Assembly (NCBI RefSeq): GCF_001854885.1
Contig: NZ_MDDV01000015.1
Coordinates: 42,216 to 106,215, forward strand
DNA from: Ensifer sp. LCM 4579
Lineage (GTDB): Bacteria; Pseudomonadota; Alphaproteobacteria; Rhizobiales; Rhizobiaceae
Direction of reading: 5' to 3'
DNA length: 64,000 bases
Of this stretch, positions 9,090 to 19,702 are shown piece by piece. Below the pieces are notes generated by a model that did no database searches, was not told where the DNA came from, and worked only from the letters and a program-made list of their open reading frames with translations. The first letter of the stretch is position 1. Every line of letters begins with the position of its first letter. Both the position numbers and the translations under genes were made by a program.

Positions 9090-10208
9090 ATGGCCTTTGA
9101 TCTCGAGCCGGTCGCTTTTTCCGACTTGCCCGGTTGGCAGGAGGACGATCCCGCACCGGTGATCGCCGCTCTCCGCCGCTGCCATCGTCACGTGACGATG
9201 GTGAAGCCGTACAGAACCGGCTCTCTCGGCATCACGGTCGACGATCTGCTGCCCGCCTTCGAGGCGGCTGGTGTGGATCGCTTGAACGCAGGGCGGGCGC
9301 GCGCCTTCTTCGAGGAGCACTTCGCGCCATTCCGAATCCGGCCGGAAGGGAAAGCGACGGGTTACGTGACGGCCTTCTATGAGCCGGAGATCGAGGTGCG
9401 CGCGGCCGCAGACGATGATTTCCGCTTTCCCTTCTACCGCCGCCCGCCCGACCTCGTCGACATCGACGAAAATAACCGGCCGGAGGGCATGGACCCCTAT
9501 TTCGCCTTCGGCCGGCAATGCGCCGGCTCGATCGAAGAATATCCGGACCGCCGCGAAATCGAGGAGGGGCTCCTTGCCGGCCGCGGTCTCGAAATCGCCT
9601 TTGCCCGCTCGAAGGTCGATGTGTTCTTCGCCCATGTTCAGGGGGCTGCCCGCCTGATCTACCCGGACGGGACCCGCCGCCGCATCACCTATGCGGCGAA
9701 GACGGGGCATCGTTTCTCCGCGATCGGCAAGCTGCTCATCGAGCGCGGCGAGATCGATGCGGCGACCGTGTCGATGGCGAGCATACGGGGCTGGCTCGCC
9801 GCCAACCGGGACCGCGTCGACGATGTCCTGTGGCACAACCGTTCGTTCATCTTCTTTCGCGAGGCGCCGCTCGAAGATGAGCAACTCGGGCCGGTCGCCG
9901 CCGCCAAGGTCCCGCTCGAGCCGGGGCGCTCGCTCGCGGTCGACCGCCTCATCCACACTTTCGGCGTGCCGTTCTATATAGCAAGCGAGAGCCTGACGCA
10001 TCTCGACGCGGGACGAGCTTTCGGACGACTGATGCTGGCGCTCGACACGGGCTCGGCGATCGTCGGCCCGGCCCGCGGCGACATCTTCACCGGCTCCGGC
10101 GAGGCCGCCGGCAATCTTGCCGGCTCGGTGCGCAACGAAGCTGATTTCTTCATCTTCATTCCGCGCGCGGCGGCGGCGAGATATCGCCCCGGGTATCGCC
10201 ATGGCTAA
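9090..10208 (+). CDS. mltA: MltA-domain lytic murein transglycosylase
   Basis: A 372-residue protein with the MltA beta-barrel domain (GYVTAFYEPEIEV, YYRxP-like region, ITYAAKTGHRFSAIGKLLIERGEI) and a C-terminal 3D domain with ALDTGSAIVGPARGDIFTGSG, which holds the catalytic aspartate of MltA enzymes. Such enzymes cleave the MurNAc-GlcNAc bond with 1,6-anhydro formation. Unusually, no signal peptide or lipobox is visible: the product starts MAFDLEPVAFSDLPGWQ and an in-frame stop lies 18 bases upstream, so the start cannot be extended. E. coli MltA is an outer-membrane lipoprotein. The smr gene begins 8 bases before its stop. Confidence 0.88.
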   Translation: MAFDLEPVAFSDLPGWQEDDPAPVIAALRRCHRHVTMVKPYRTGSLGITVDDLLPAFEAAGVDRLNAGRARAFFEEHFAPFRIRPEGKATGYVTAFYEPEIEVRAAADDDFRFPFYRRPPDLVDIDENNRPEGMDPYFAFGRQCAGSIEEYPDRREIEEGLLAGRGLEIAFARSKVDVFFAHVQGAARLIYPDGTRRRITYAAKTGHRFSAIGKLLIERGEIDAATVSMASIRGWLAANRDRVDDVLWHNRSFIFFREAPLEDEQLGPVAAAKVPLEPGRSLAVDRLIHTFGVPFYIASESLTHLDAGRAFGRLMLALDTGSAIVGPARGDIFTGSGEAAGNLAGSVRNEADFFIFIPRAAAARYRPGYRHG

Positions 10209-10767
10209 GGAAAAGAAGCTCTCGCCGGAGGACCGCATCCTGTGGGGCAAGGTCGCGCGCTCGACGCGGCCGATGCCCGGCCGGCTGGAGGAACTCACGG
10301 GCTTGCTCGAAGAGGAAGAGCAGCCGCTAGTCGCGCCGGCGCCCGAGCAGCAACGCCCGCCACCCTCCGCGTCGGAAAAGGCGGAGCCGGGCTTCAGGCT
10401 GAGCGGCAGCGGGCCCGAACACCATCACCACCCGCTGGAGCGGCCGGTGAAGCGCAAACTCTCCAAGGGACGGCTGGCGCTCGAAGCGCGGATCGACCTG
10501 CATGGCATGATCCAGAGCGAGGCGCACGGGCTGCTTTTGCAGTTTCTCATCAAGGCGCATGAGCGGGGGCTCAGGCATGTGCTCGTCATCACCGGCAAGG
10601 GTACCTCGCTCGGCAGCGACGGCGCCTTGAAACGGGCGGTGCCGCTCTGGTTTTCGCTGCCGGAGTTCCGGCCGCTGATTTCCTCCTACGAGCCGGCGGC
10701 GAGGAATCACGGCGGCGAGGGCGCGCTTTATGTGCGCCTCGCGCGCGTCAAAGGTCATGCGTCATGA
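10201..10767 (+). CDS. Smr/MutS2-type domain protein
   Basis: A 188-residue protein with a charged proline-rich N-terminal half and a C-terminal Smr domain: LEARIDLHGMIQSEAHGLLLQFL with the DLHG motif, VLVITGKGTSLGSDGALKRAVPLW with the GKG motif, and the terminal HGGEGALYVRLAR. Smr domains nick or bind branched DNA or, in some families, cleave RNA; the stand-alone bacterial SmrA/SmrB proteins act on DNA or on collided-ribosome mRNA. ATG at 10201 overlaps the mltA stop by 8 bases, and the stop overlaps the next gene's ATG (ATGA). The frame is open further upstream within mltA but that extension has no family similarity. Confidence 0.87.
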   Translation: MAKEKKLSPEDRILWGKVARSTRPMPGRLEELTGLLEEEEQPLVAPAPEQQRPPPSASEKAEPGFRLSGSGPEHHHHPLERPVKRKLSKGRLALEARIDLHGMIQSEAHGLLLQFLIKAHERGLRHVLVITGKGTSLGSDGALKRAVPLWFSLPEFRPLISSYEPAARNHGGEGALYVRLARVKGHAS

Positions 10768-11141
10768 CGCCCTTCGGCCAGGCGATGCGTGACCTGCGCC
10801 GCCGCAAGGGCGTCTCGCAGAAGGAGATGGCGGCGGCGATCGGGGTTTCCCCGGCCTATCTTTCGGCGCTCGAACACGGCAAGAGAGGCTCGCCGAGCTT
10901 CGACCTCCTGCAGCGCGTCGCCGGTTACTTCAACGTGATCTGGGACGAGGCGGACGAACTCTTCCAGGTGGCGCGGATTTCGGATCCTCGGGTGGTGCTC
11001 GACACCTCCGGCCTGCCGCCCGGCCACACGGCGTTTGCCAACCGCTTGAGCGGGCGTATTCGCGACCTGTCGGCAGAGACCATAAAGGCCATGGAAGATA
11101 TTTTGGAAAAAGCCGCATTTCCTGATAATGACAGGGGATGA
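10764..11141 (+). CDS. XRE-family helix-turn-helix regulator
   Basis: A 125-residue protein with an N-terminal Cro/CI-type HTH: FGQAMRDLRRRKGVSQKEMAAAIGVSPAYLSALEHGKRGSPSFDLLQRVAGYFN (residues 4-57). The remaining 65 residues contain no recognised ligand domain. It is the last gene of the timA-mltA-smr run and overlaps smr by 4 bases; gyrB starts 136 bases further on in the same direction. Its targets are unknown; being co-transcribed with cell-wall and DNA-maintenance genes and directly upstream of gyrB, it might regulate one of them (inference only). Confidence 0.85.
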   Translation: MTPFGQAMRDLRRRKGVSQKEMAAAIGVSPAYLSALEHGKRGSPSFDLLQRVAGYFNVIWDEADELFQVARISDPRVVLDTSGLPPGHTAFANRLSGRIRDLSAETIKAMEDILEKAAFPDNDRG

Positions 11142-11271
11142 AGCCCGCCCCGGCCACGCGATCCTGCAGGTCGGGATTTGGAACCCGTGGACAAATTTCC
11201 TATAGTCCGCGAGGCATGCCGGGTCGTGATTCGGACCGAATCACGACGTTCGAAAACCTGGAAAGACCTGA

Positions 11272-13713
<2,442 letters not shown>

Positions 13714-13740
13714 CCTGCTCGACCGGACTTTTTTGTGGGA

Positions 13741-13777
13741 AGACAGCGCGGAGCGGCCATCGCTCCGCGTCTCTTTC
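13741..13777. terminator. Terminator hairpin between gyrB and the nitroreductase gene
   Basis: A 9-bp inverted repeat CGCGGAGCG (13747-13755) and CGCTCCGCG (13761-13769) with a 5-base loop, followed on the plus strand by TCTCTTTCC. A T-run at 13729-13735 lies on the other side but too far for a classic minus-strand U-tract. It probably serves both convergent genes. Confidence 0.65.
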
Positions 13778-13789
13778 CATATGGACGCT

Positions 13790-14386
13790 TCAATCCGCCC
13801 CGAAGCGGCCCTCGAACACGAATTCGCCGATCGGCTTGCGCTGACTCGGCTTTTCGCGCTCGCGCAGATCGTCCGGCAGGGTAGCGGGTTCGGCGCGCTT
13901 TCCGATCGCCACCGCGGCCTCGACGCGATGGTGTTCGGGCACTTCGAGCACCTGCATCGCCTTTTCGCGATCGATTCCCGCCATCGCATGCGCATGCCAC
14001 CCGGCCAATTGCGTCTGCAGCGCAAGTGCGAACCAGGCGGCGCCGGTGTCGAAGGCATGCGTGGCGGCGGAGCGGACCTCACCGCTCGAAGTCACCCGGT
14101 GCGTCTTCGAAAGGATGATGACGAGCGCCGAGGCCATTTTCGCCCAGCGCTGATTGCCCTCGTCGAGGGTGCCCAGCAGGCGCGCGAAGGAGTCCGTGGC
14201 GCGGCGGGCATAGACGAAGCGCCAGGGTTGGAGATTGCTCGCCGAAGGCGCCCAGCGCGCGGCCTCGAACAGCGCCAGCAGTTCCTCTTTGCCGATGTCC
14301 TCTCCGGTGAAGGCACGCGGCGACCAGCGCTCCAGGAAGATCGAGTGGACCGGGTGGTCGGCTTTTCTTTGGTTGATCTCTGTCAC
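13790..14386 (-). CDS. Nitroreductase-family FMN oxidoreductase
   Basis: A 198-residue protein of the nitroreductase fold. The N-terminal ERWSPRAFTGEDIGKEELLALFEAARWAPSASNLQPWRFVYAR (residues 19-61) carries the R-S and the APSxxNxQPWxF FMN-binding signature; the central FDTGAAWFALALQTQLAGWHAHAMAGID and the C-terminal VAIGKRA complete it. Such enzymes reduce quinones, nitro compounds or other substrates with NAD(P)H; the natural substrate cannot be told. It is transcribed alone, convergent with gyrB and divergent from the gabD-like gene. Confidence 0.88.
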   Translation of the reverse strand: MTEINQRKADHPVHSIFLERWSPRAFTGEDIGKEELLALFEAARWAPSASNLQPWRFVYARRATDSFARLLGTLDEGNQRWAKMASALVIILSKTHRVTSSGEVRSAATHAFDTGAAWFALALQTQLAGWHAHAMAGIDREKAMQVLEVPEHHRVEAAVAIGKRAEPATLPDDLREREKPSQRKPIGEFVFEGRFGAD

Positions 14387-14680
14387 GAAAAACGTCCTTG
14401 TCTTGCTTCCGAATCCCTTGGGAGGCCCTATCTATCTGGAAAGGCAGCGGGGCCGGATTCGCAGCGCGACGCTACAGAAGATGGAGCGGCTTTGAAACGT
14501 GCTCGCTCAAAAGTGATGACCTGCGGCGCCTGCACGAACTGCTCTTCAGGGGCGCCCCCGGTCCGCGGTCCCGTCACTCGGAGAACCGGCCATGAATTTT
14601 CGCGACTCGCCGCCGCAGTGATTGTCGATCCGGAAAAAAGTTGTATAAGTTCTGTAGATTTTCCCGAGGAAGGACGTGCC
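14387..14680. other. Divergent promoter region, nitroreductase / gabD-like
   Basis: About 294 bases between two divergent genes, with no credible gene. It should contain both promoters. The last 50 bases before gabD are AT-richer and end in a strong ribosome-binding site GAGGAAGGA (14666-14674). No clear operator palindrome was seen. Confidence 0.5.
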
Positions 14681-16135
14681 ATGAATTTGAATGACCCCTC
14701 GCTGTTTCGCCAAGCCGCTCTCGTAGGTGAGAACTGGATCGAAGCCGACCCGAACAATGCAATCGAGGTGACGGACCCGGCGACGGGTGAGGTGATCGGC
14801 CGCGTTCCGAAGCTCGGTGCCGCGGAAACGCGCGCTGCGATCGAGACCGCGGCGCGGGTACAGAAGGACTGGGCGGCAAGAACCGCCAAGGAACGCTCCG
14901 CGGTGCTGCGCCGCTGGTTCGAACTGATGATCGAGAACAAGGACGATCTCGGCCGGATTCTGACGACCGAGCAGGGCAAGCCGCTCGCCGAGGCGACCGG
15001 CGAGATCGTCTATGGCGCAAGCTTCGTCGAGTGGTTCGCGGAGGAAGCGCGGCGCGTCTACGGCGACATCGTGCCCGGGCATCAGAAGGACAAGCGCATC
15101 CTGCTAATGAAGCAGCCGATCGGCGTTGTTGCCGCGATCACGCCGTGGAACTTCCCGAACGCGATGATCACCCGAAAGGCGGGTCCCGCCTTTGCCGCCG
15201 GCTGCGCCATGGTGCTGAAGCCGGCCGCGCAGACGCCGTTTTCGGCGATCGCCATTGCCGTGCTTGCCGAGCGCGCCGGCATGCCGAAGGGACTCCTGTC
15301 GGTCATCACCGGTTCGGCCCGAGAGATCGGTGCCGAGATGACCTCGAACCCGACCGTGCGCAAGCTGACTTTTACCGGTTCCACGGAAGTCGGCGCCGAG
15401 CTCTACCGGCAGAGTGCCACGACGATCAAGAAGCTCGGCCTCGAACTCGGCGGCAACGCGCCCTTCATCGTCTTCGACGATGCCGATCTCGATGCGGCGG
15501 TCGAAGGCGCGCTGATCGCCAAGTTCCGCAACAATGGCCAGACCTGCGTCTGCGCCAACCGGCTTTATGTCCAGGACGGCGTCTACGACGCCTTTGCGCA
15601 GAAGCTCGCCGTCGCCGTCGCCAGGCTCAAGACCGGCAACGGCATGGAGGAGGGGGTCATCCTCGGGCCGCTGATCGACAAGCCGGCACTGGAGAAGGTC
15701 GAGGAGCATGTCGCCGACGCCCTTGCCAAGGGCGCCCGTGTCGTTCAGGGCGGCAAGCGCCATGCGCTTGGCGGCACCTTCTACGAGGCGACGGTGCTCG
15801 CCGACGTCACAGAGGCGATGGCCGTCGCGCGCGAGGAAACCTTTGGTCCGGTGGCGCCGCTCTTCCGCTTCAAGGACGAGGCGGATGTCATCAAGCAGGC
15901 CAACGACACCGAGTTCGGCCTTGCCTCCTATTTCTATGCCAAGGATCTCGCGCGCGTGTTCCGCGTGGCCGAAGCGCTGGAATACGGCATGGTCGGCGTC
16001 AATACGGGCCTCATCTCCACTGCGGAAGCGCCTTTCGGCGGCGTCAAGCTTTCCGGTCTCGGCCGCGAGGGTTCAAAATACGGGATCGAGGAATTCACCG
16101 AGATCAAATATGTCTGCCTCGGCGGCATCGCCTGA
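14681..16135 (+). CDS. gabD: NAD(P)-dependent aldehyde dehydrogenase, GabD type (succinate-semialdehyde or lactaldehyde dehydrogenase)
   Basis: A 484-residue aldehyde dehydrogenase. It shows ITPWNFPNAM, the cofactor motif FTGSTEVG, the general-base glutamate E255 in LELGGNAPF and the nucleophile C289 in NNGQTCVCANR, then EETFGPVAPLF near the end. Closest in character to GabD (succinate semialdehyde to succinate), but class sequence alone does not fix the substrate. It lies 150 bases upstream of an HpaI-type aldolase and a locus that looks built for L-fucose; in the Campylobacter fucose locus an aldehyde dehydrogenase oxidises lactaldehyde, so that role is possible here. The frame is open about 950 bases upstream, but ATG at 14681 has the GAGGAAGGA site and the family N-terminus. 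A terminator follows at once. Confidence 0.9.
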   Translation: MNLNDPSLFRQAALVGENWIEADPNNAIEVTDPATGEVIGRVPKLGAAETRAAIETAARVQKDWAARTAKERSAVLRRWFELMIENKDDLGRILTTEQGKPLAEATGEIVYGASFVEWFAEEARRVYGDIVPGHQKDKRILLMKQPIGVVAAITPWNFPNAMITRKAGPAFAAGCAMVLKPAAQTPFSAIAIAVLAERAGMPKGLLSVITGSAREIGAEMTSNPTVRKLTFTGSTEVGAELYRQSATTIKKLGLELGGNAPFIVFDDADLDAAVEGALIAKFRNNGQTCVCANRLYVQDGVYDAFAQKLAVAVARLKTGNGMEEGVILGPLIDKPALEKVEEHVADALAKGARVVQGGKRHALGGTFYEATVLADVTEAMAVAREETFGPVAPLFRFKDEADVIKQANDTEFGLASYFYAKDLARVFRVAEALEYGMVGVNTGLISTAEAPFGGVKLSGLGREGSKYGIEEFTEIKYVCLGGIA

Positions 16136-16156
16136 TGCAGTTTGGATCACGCAGGC

Positions 16157-16186
16157 CCGGCCGGAAAGTTCTGGCCGGTTTTTTCT
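16157..16186 (+). terminator. Rho-independent terminator after the gabD-like gene
   Basis: GC-rich stem CCGGCC (16157-16162) with GGCCGG (16173-16178), extendable inward through a G-T pair, directly followed by TTTTTT. It separates the aldehyde dehydrogenase transcript from the aldolase gene. Confidence 0.85.
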
Positions 16187-16287
16187 TTTGCCGGTAAGAA
16201 GTCGTCGATGATGATTGCCAGCGCAATTGCCCCTCTCTTCGGGTCAACCCGAGAAGAGGGGGCAAACCGCGCCAAGGAGAACGATGG

Positions 16288-17088
16288 ATGCCGGCCCCAG
16301 GAAATCCCTTCAAAGCGGCGATCCGTGAGCGCCGCTTCCAGCTCGGCCTTTGGGTGGCGCTTGCCAGCCCTTATGCCGCCGAAGTCGTTGCCGGCAGCGG
16401 TTACGACTGGCTGCTGATCGATGGCGAGCATGCGCCGAACGACCTGCCGTTGCTTGCCGGGCAATATCGCGCGATCGCAGGGCGGGGCAGTCATCCGATC
16501 GTTCGCCTTCCCGTGGGCGATACGGCCCTTATCAAGCAGGTGCTCGACACCGGCGTCCAGACGCTGCTGATCCCTATGGTCGACAGCGTCGAGCAGGCAA
16601 GGCAGCTCGTGCGCGCCGTGCGCTACCCGCCGCAGGGCGTCCGCGGCGTCGGTGCGGCTTTGGGTCGAGCCACGAACTTCGGCCGGATCAGCGACTATCT
16701 CGAAAACGCAAATCAGGAGATCTGCCTGCTGCTGCAGATCGAGAGCCGGGCGGGCTTGGCAGCGATCGATGAGATCGCGACGCTCGACGGCGTCGACGGC
16801 CTGTTCATCGGCCCGTCGGACCTGGCGGCCGACATGGGCCATCTCGGAAATCCAGGCCATCCGGAGGTGCGCGCGGCAATCGTCGACGGCTTCAGCCGGA
16901 TCAGCAGCGCCGGCAAGGCCCGCGGCATCCTGACCCTCGATCCGGTCCAGGCACGCGACTATCGCGAGCTCGGCGCCGATTTCATGGCGATCGGCACCGA
17001 TGTGACGCTGCTCGTTAGCGCCAGCGAGCGGCTGCGCCGGGAATTTCTTGGCGAGACCGAACCGGCCAGGATCGAATCCGGCTACTGA
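16288..17088 (+). CDS. HpcH/HpaI-family 2-keto-3-deoxy-acid aldolase
   Basis: A 266-residue class II (divalent metal) pyruvate aldolase. Visible family features: FQLGLWVALASPYAAEVVAGSGYDWLLIDGEHAPND with the catalytic histidine and metal region, ALIKQVLDTGVQTLLIPMVDS, VRGVGAALGRATNFG, the metal-binding glutamate in LLLQIESRAGL and the aspartate in GLFIGPSDLAADMG. Relatives include 4-hydroxy-2-oxoheptanedioate aldolase (HpaI) and 2-keto-3-deoxy-L-rhamnonate aldolase (RhmA), the latter giving pyruvate and L-lactaldehyde. In this sugar-acid locus the same split of 2-keto-3-deoxy-L-fuconate is the most economical proposal (inference). ATG at 16288 follows AGGAGA. It converges on the GntR regulator with a 15-base gap. 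Confidence 0.88.
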   Translation: MPAPGNPFKAAIRERRFQLGLWVALASPYAAEVVAGSGYDWLLIDGEHAPNDLPLLAGQYRAIAGRGSHPIVRLPVGDTALIKQVLDTGVQTLLIPMVDSVEQARQLVRAVRYPPQGVRGVGAALGRATNFGRISDYLENANQEICLLLQIESRAGLAAIDEIATLDGVDGLFIGPSDLAADMGHLGNPGHPEVRAAIVDGFSRISSAGKARGILTLDPVQARDYRELGADFMAIGTDVTLLVSASERLRREFLGETEPARIESGY

Positions 17089-17103
17089 TCGGCTTGGACA
17101 CGA

Positions 17104-17982
17104 TTACGGAATCGACTGAAGCAATGTTTCCCGGGCGGACTTCAAATGCCGGCGGCAGGCCTGCTCCACCTGTTTCGGCTCGCGCGACCGAAGCGCTGCG
17201 ATATAGGCGAGATGCTCTTCGAGCGCGCGGGCGTTGCGTTCGCGCGCATTCGCCTTGTTCCACTGGTAGTGGTAGTGGAAGATGATCGCGATGATGTCGT
17301 AGAAATCGACGATGAAGCGGTTGCTGGACGATTTGTGCACCAGCAGGTGGAAGCGCTCGTCGAGCTCGGAAAATTCCTTGTAGCGGCTGTCGATGTCGGC
17401 AAGGATTTCCCGATGCACCGCCTCGATCTTCTTCAGTTCCTCCCAGGCGGGATGGTCTTCCGGCAAGGCGACGAAGCGGGCGGCGGAGCGAAGCTCGAAC
17501 ATCTCCCTGACCTCCGTCAGCTCGAGCGCGAAGTCGCGGGTAAATCCCTTGAGCACCCAATGGCTGTTCGGCCGCTTCTCGATCAGGCCGAAGCGGCTGA
17601 AGCGGATCAGGAATTCGCGCACGCTCGTCGTGCCGGTGCCGATCTCCCGGGCGAGCTCCAGCTCGTTGATCTGCATGCCGGGTTCCGCGCCGCCCGCTAG
17701 AATCCGCCGCATGAAGCTGCGCTCGATGATCTCGGCAAGTGAACTGGTCTCCTCCGATGGAAAATAATCGGAGGGTTCCGGCCGGCGCAACACGGTCTTG
17801 CGGCGCTTGTCCCAGCTGATCAGCTTGAGATCCTCGCAGCGCGTGAGAATCGCGCGAACGGTCGTGCGGCTGACGCCGAGGAGCTGCCCGAGCTCCGGCT
17901 CGGAGGGCAGTGCAGACGTCTCGGCCATCTGCGTGAGGCAGCGGTTGAAAGCATCCTTGAAGACGGTGTTCTGTTTCGCCAT
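17104..17982 (-). CDS. GntR-family regulator with two tandem winged helices and an FCD ligand domain
   Basis: A 292-residue regulator. Residues about 5-67 form one GntR-like winged helix (ALPSEPELGQLLGVSRTTVRAILTRCEDLKLISW). Residues about 83-145 look like a second one (IERSFMRRILAGGAEPGMQINELELAREIGTGTTSVREFLIRFSRFGLIEKRPNSHWVLK), followed by an all-helical FCD domain (FALELTEVREMFELRSAARFVA ... ERFHLLVHKSSSNRFIVDFYD ... ALEEHLAYIAAL). FadR-subfamily proteins normally have a single winged helix before the FCD domain, so the duplication is unusual. It is divergent from the UxaA-family gene, with an inverted repeat between them, and is probably the local sugar-responsive repressor. Confidence 0.88.
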   Translation of the reverse strand: MAKQNTVFKDAFNRCLTQMAETSALPSEPELGQLLGVSRTTVRAILTRCEDLKLISWDKRRKTVLRRPEPSDYFPSEETSSLAEIIERSFMRRILAGGAEPGMQINELELAREIGTGTTSVREFLIRFSRFGLIEKRPNSHWVLKGFTRDFALELTEVREMFELRSAARFVALPEDHPAWEELKKIEAVHREILADIDSRYKEFSELDERFHLLVHKSSSNRFIVDFYDIIAIIFHYHYQWNKANARERNARALEEHLAYIAALRSREPKQVEQACRRHLKSARETLLQSIP

Positions 17983-18092
17983 TTGGATGTCCGGCGGTTT
18001 GAGTTGATCGGCGTTCGCTTTAGGCGGTTTGACGGCATTCAGCTAGCCCGACGCCAACCCGCGTTTCGCATCGAAAATGCGTGCATCCTCAT

Positions 18093-18120
18093 AATAGACA
18101 TTGACGGCGATCTGTCTATT
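18093..18120. promoter_or_regulatory. Candidate operator between the GntR regulator and the UxaA-family gene
   Basis: Perfect inverted repeat AATAGACA (18093-18100) and TGTCTATT (18113-18120) separated by 12 bases. TTGACG (18101-18106) inside the spacer could be a -35 element for the plus-strand gene, with TAGATA at 18122-18127 as a -10, so a bound regulator would block that promoter. GntR-family operators are usually shorter and more closely spaced; the wide spacing may suit a regulator with two winged helices (inference). Confidence 0.6.
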
Positions 18121-18164
18121 GTAGATAAAAAGACAAAAGCAAATGTTCCGGGGAGAGCCAGAAA

Positions 18165-19670
18165 TTGTCTGCACCGTCGTCGATCCTGCTTTCGCCGGAG
18201 GACAATGTCGCCGTCGCCACGACTGCGATCGAGTCGGGCGAAACCCTGCCCGGCGGCGCGCGGGCGGCGACGCGGATAGAGCCTGGGCATAAGGTTGCTC
18301 TCCGGCCGATTTCGGCGGGCGAGCCGGTGATCAAATATGCCCAGGCGATCGGCCGCGCCACCTCTGACATTGCTGCGGGCGATCATGTGCATTCCCACAA
18401 TCTCGCCTTCGATCAGGACAGGCTCGCGATCGGCGCCCCGGTTCCGCCGGAAGCGGCAAGCGAGGCTGACAAGGTGCGCACCTTCCTCGGTTACCGCCGA
18501 GCGGACGGCCGGGCTGCGACGCGGAACTATATCGGCATCATCGCCAGCGTGAACTGTTCCACCACAGTCTGTCGCGCGATCGCCGACGAGGCCAACCGGC
18601 GCATCCTGCCGAAATACGAGGGCATCGACGGCTTCGTACCCATTGTTCATGACCAGGGCTGCGGCATGTCTTCGACCGGCGACGGCATGAAGAACCTGCA
18701 CCGCACGCTCGCCGGCTATGCCCGTCACGCCAATTTCGGCGGCGTGCTGATGGTCGGCCTCGGCTGCGAGGTCAACCAACTGACGCTTTACGGTCAGAGC
18801 GGCGCCGGCGCGGAAAAGCGGCATTTCAACATTCAGGAAGCCGGCGGATCGCGCCGGTCGGTCGAGCGTGCGCTCGGCGTTCTTGAGGAGATCGCCAAGG
18901 AAGTCGCGCCCGTGCGGCGCGAGCCGATACCGGTCAGCGAGATCATCGTCGGGCTGCAGTGCGGCGGCTCCGACGGCCTTTCCGGCGTTACCGCCAATCC
19001 GGCGCTCGGTGCCGCGGTCGATATTCTCGCCGGCGCCGGCGGCACGGCTATTCTTTCCGAAACTTCTGAGATCTACGGCGCCGAACATCTTCTGCGCAGC
19101 CGCGCCGTCAGCGACGGGGTGGCAGCGAAGCTCGACGATCTGATTTCCTGGTGGGAGAACTACGTCGCGCTGCATGGAGCTTCGCTCGACAATAATCCTT
19201 CGCCGGGTAACAAGCGCGGCGGGCTGACGACCATTCTGGAAAAGTCACTTGGGGCCGTCGCCAAGGGCGGGCGCTCGCCGCTGACTGCCGTCTACAATTA
19301 TGCCGAACGCGTGACCGAGCACGGCCTGGTCTTCATGGACACGCCCGGCTACGATCCGGTCTCGGCCACGGGACAGGTGGCGGGCGGCGCCAATGTCATC
19401 GCCTTCACCACCGGTCGCGGCAGTTGCTTCGGCTGTCGGCCGGTGCCGTCGATCAAGCTCACCAGCAATACGGCGCTCTATCGGGCGATGGAAGAGGACA
19501 TGGACATAGATTGCGGCGTGATCGCTTCCGGCGAGACGACCATCGCCGAACTCGGCCGCGCGATCTTCGATCTGATCATCGACACGGCTTCGGGCAAAAA
19601 GACCAAGAGCGAACTTTTCGGCTACGGCGACAACGAGTTCGTCCCCTGGCACCTGGGGGCGACATTGTAG
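18165..19670 (+). CDS. UxaA-family altronate/galactarate-type dehydratase (candidate L-fuconate dehydratase)
   Basis: A 501-residue two-domain protein: an N-terminal SAF domain (residues about 8-85, with GHKVALRPISAGEPVIKYAQAIGRATSDIAAGDHVHSHNL) and a large C-terminal domain of the altronate hydrolase/galactarate dehydratase family (from RADGRAATRNYIGIIASVNCSTTVCRAIADEANRR, through HDQGCGM, GLGCEVNQ, GLQCGGSDGLSGVTANPALGAAVDIL, to TGRGSCFGCRPVPSIKLTSNTALY). Several cysteines and the CGGSDG motif fit the iron-dependent family. Start is TTG at 18165 with GGGGAGAG upstream. In Campylobacter a UxaA pair serves as fuconate dehydratase, which the neighbours here support. Activity on altronate or galactarate is the alternative. 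Confidence 0.88.
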   Translation: MSAPSSILLSPEDNVAVATTAIESGETLPGGARAATRIEPGHKVALRPISAGEPVIKYAQAIGRATSDIAAGDHVHSHNLAFDQDRLAIGAPVPPEAASEADKVRTFLGYRRADGRAATRNYIGIIASVNCSTTVCRAIADEANRRILPKYEGIDGFVPIVHDQGCGMSSTGDGMKNLHRTLAGYARHANFGGVLMVGLGCEVNQLTLYGQSGAGAEKRHFNIQEAGGSRRSVERALGVLEEIAKEVAPVRREPIPVSEIIVGLQCGGSDGLSGVTANPALGAAVDILAGAGGTAILSETSEIYGAEHLLRSRAVSDGVAAKLDDLISWWENYVALHGASLDNNPSPGNKRGGLTTILEKSLGAVAKGGRSPLTAVYNYAERVTEHGLVFMDTPGYDPVSATGQVAGGANVIAFTTGRGSCFGCRPVPSIKLTSNTALYRAMEEDMDIDCGVIASGETTIAELGRAIFDLIIDTASGKKTKSELFGYGDNEFVPWHLGATL

Positions 19671-19702
19671 GCGAAAAATGTTGGACGGTTGCGCCCTATT
19701 TG

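Noticed and set aside
9182..9201. Perfect 20-base palindrome CCATCGTCACGTGACGATGG with a CACGTG core, considered as a parS or operator
   Set aside because: Flanks do not match parS (ATCGT rather than TGTTT) and it lies well inside the mltA-like coding sequence, encoding CHRHVTMV in frame; it is probably chance in GC-rich coding DNA.
8241..10298. Long minus-strand open frame (685 codons) opposite the timA-like and mltA-like genes
   Set aside because: Shadow of two well-supported plus-strand genes; no recognisable domain.
13733..14680. Possible 316-residue N-terminal extension of the gabD-like protein
   Set aside because: The extension runs antisense through the nitroreductase gene; the true start at 14681 has a strong ribosome-binding site and family N-terminus.
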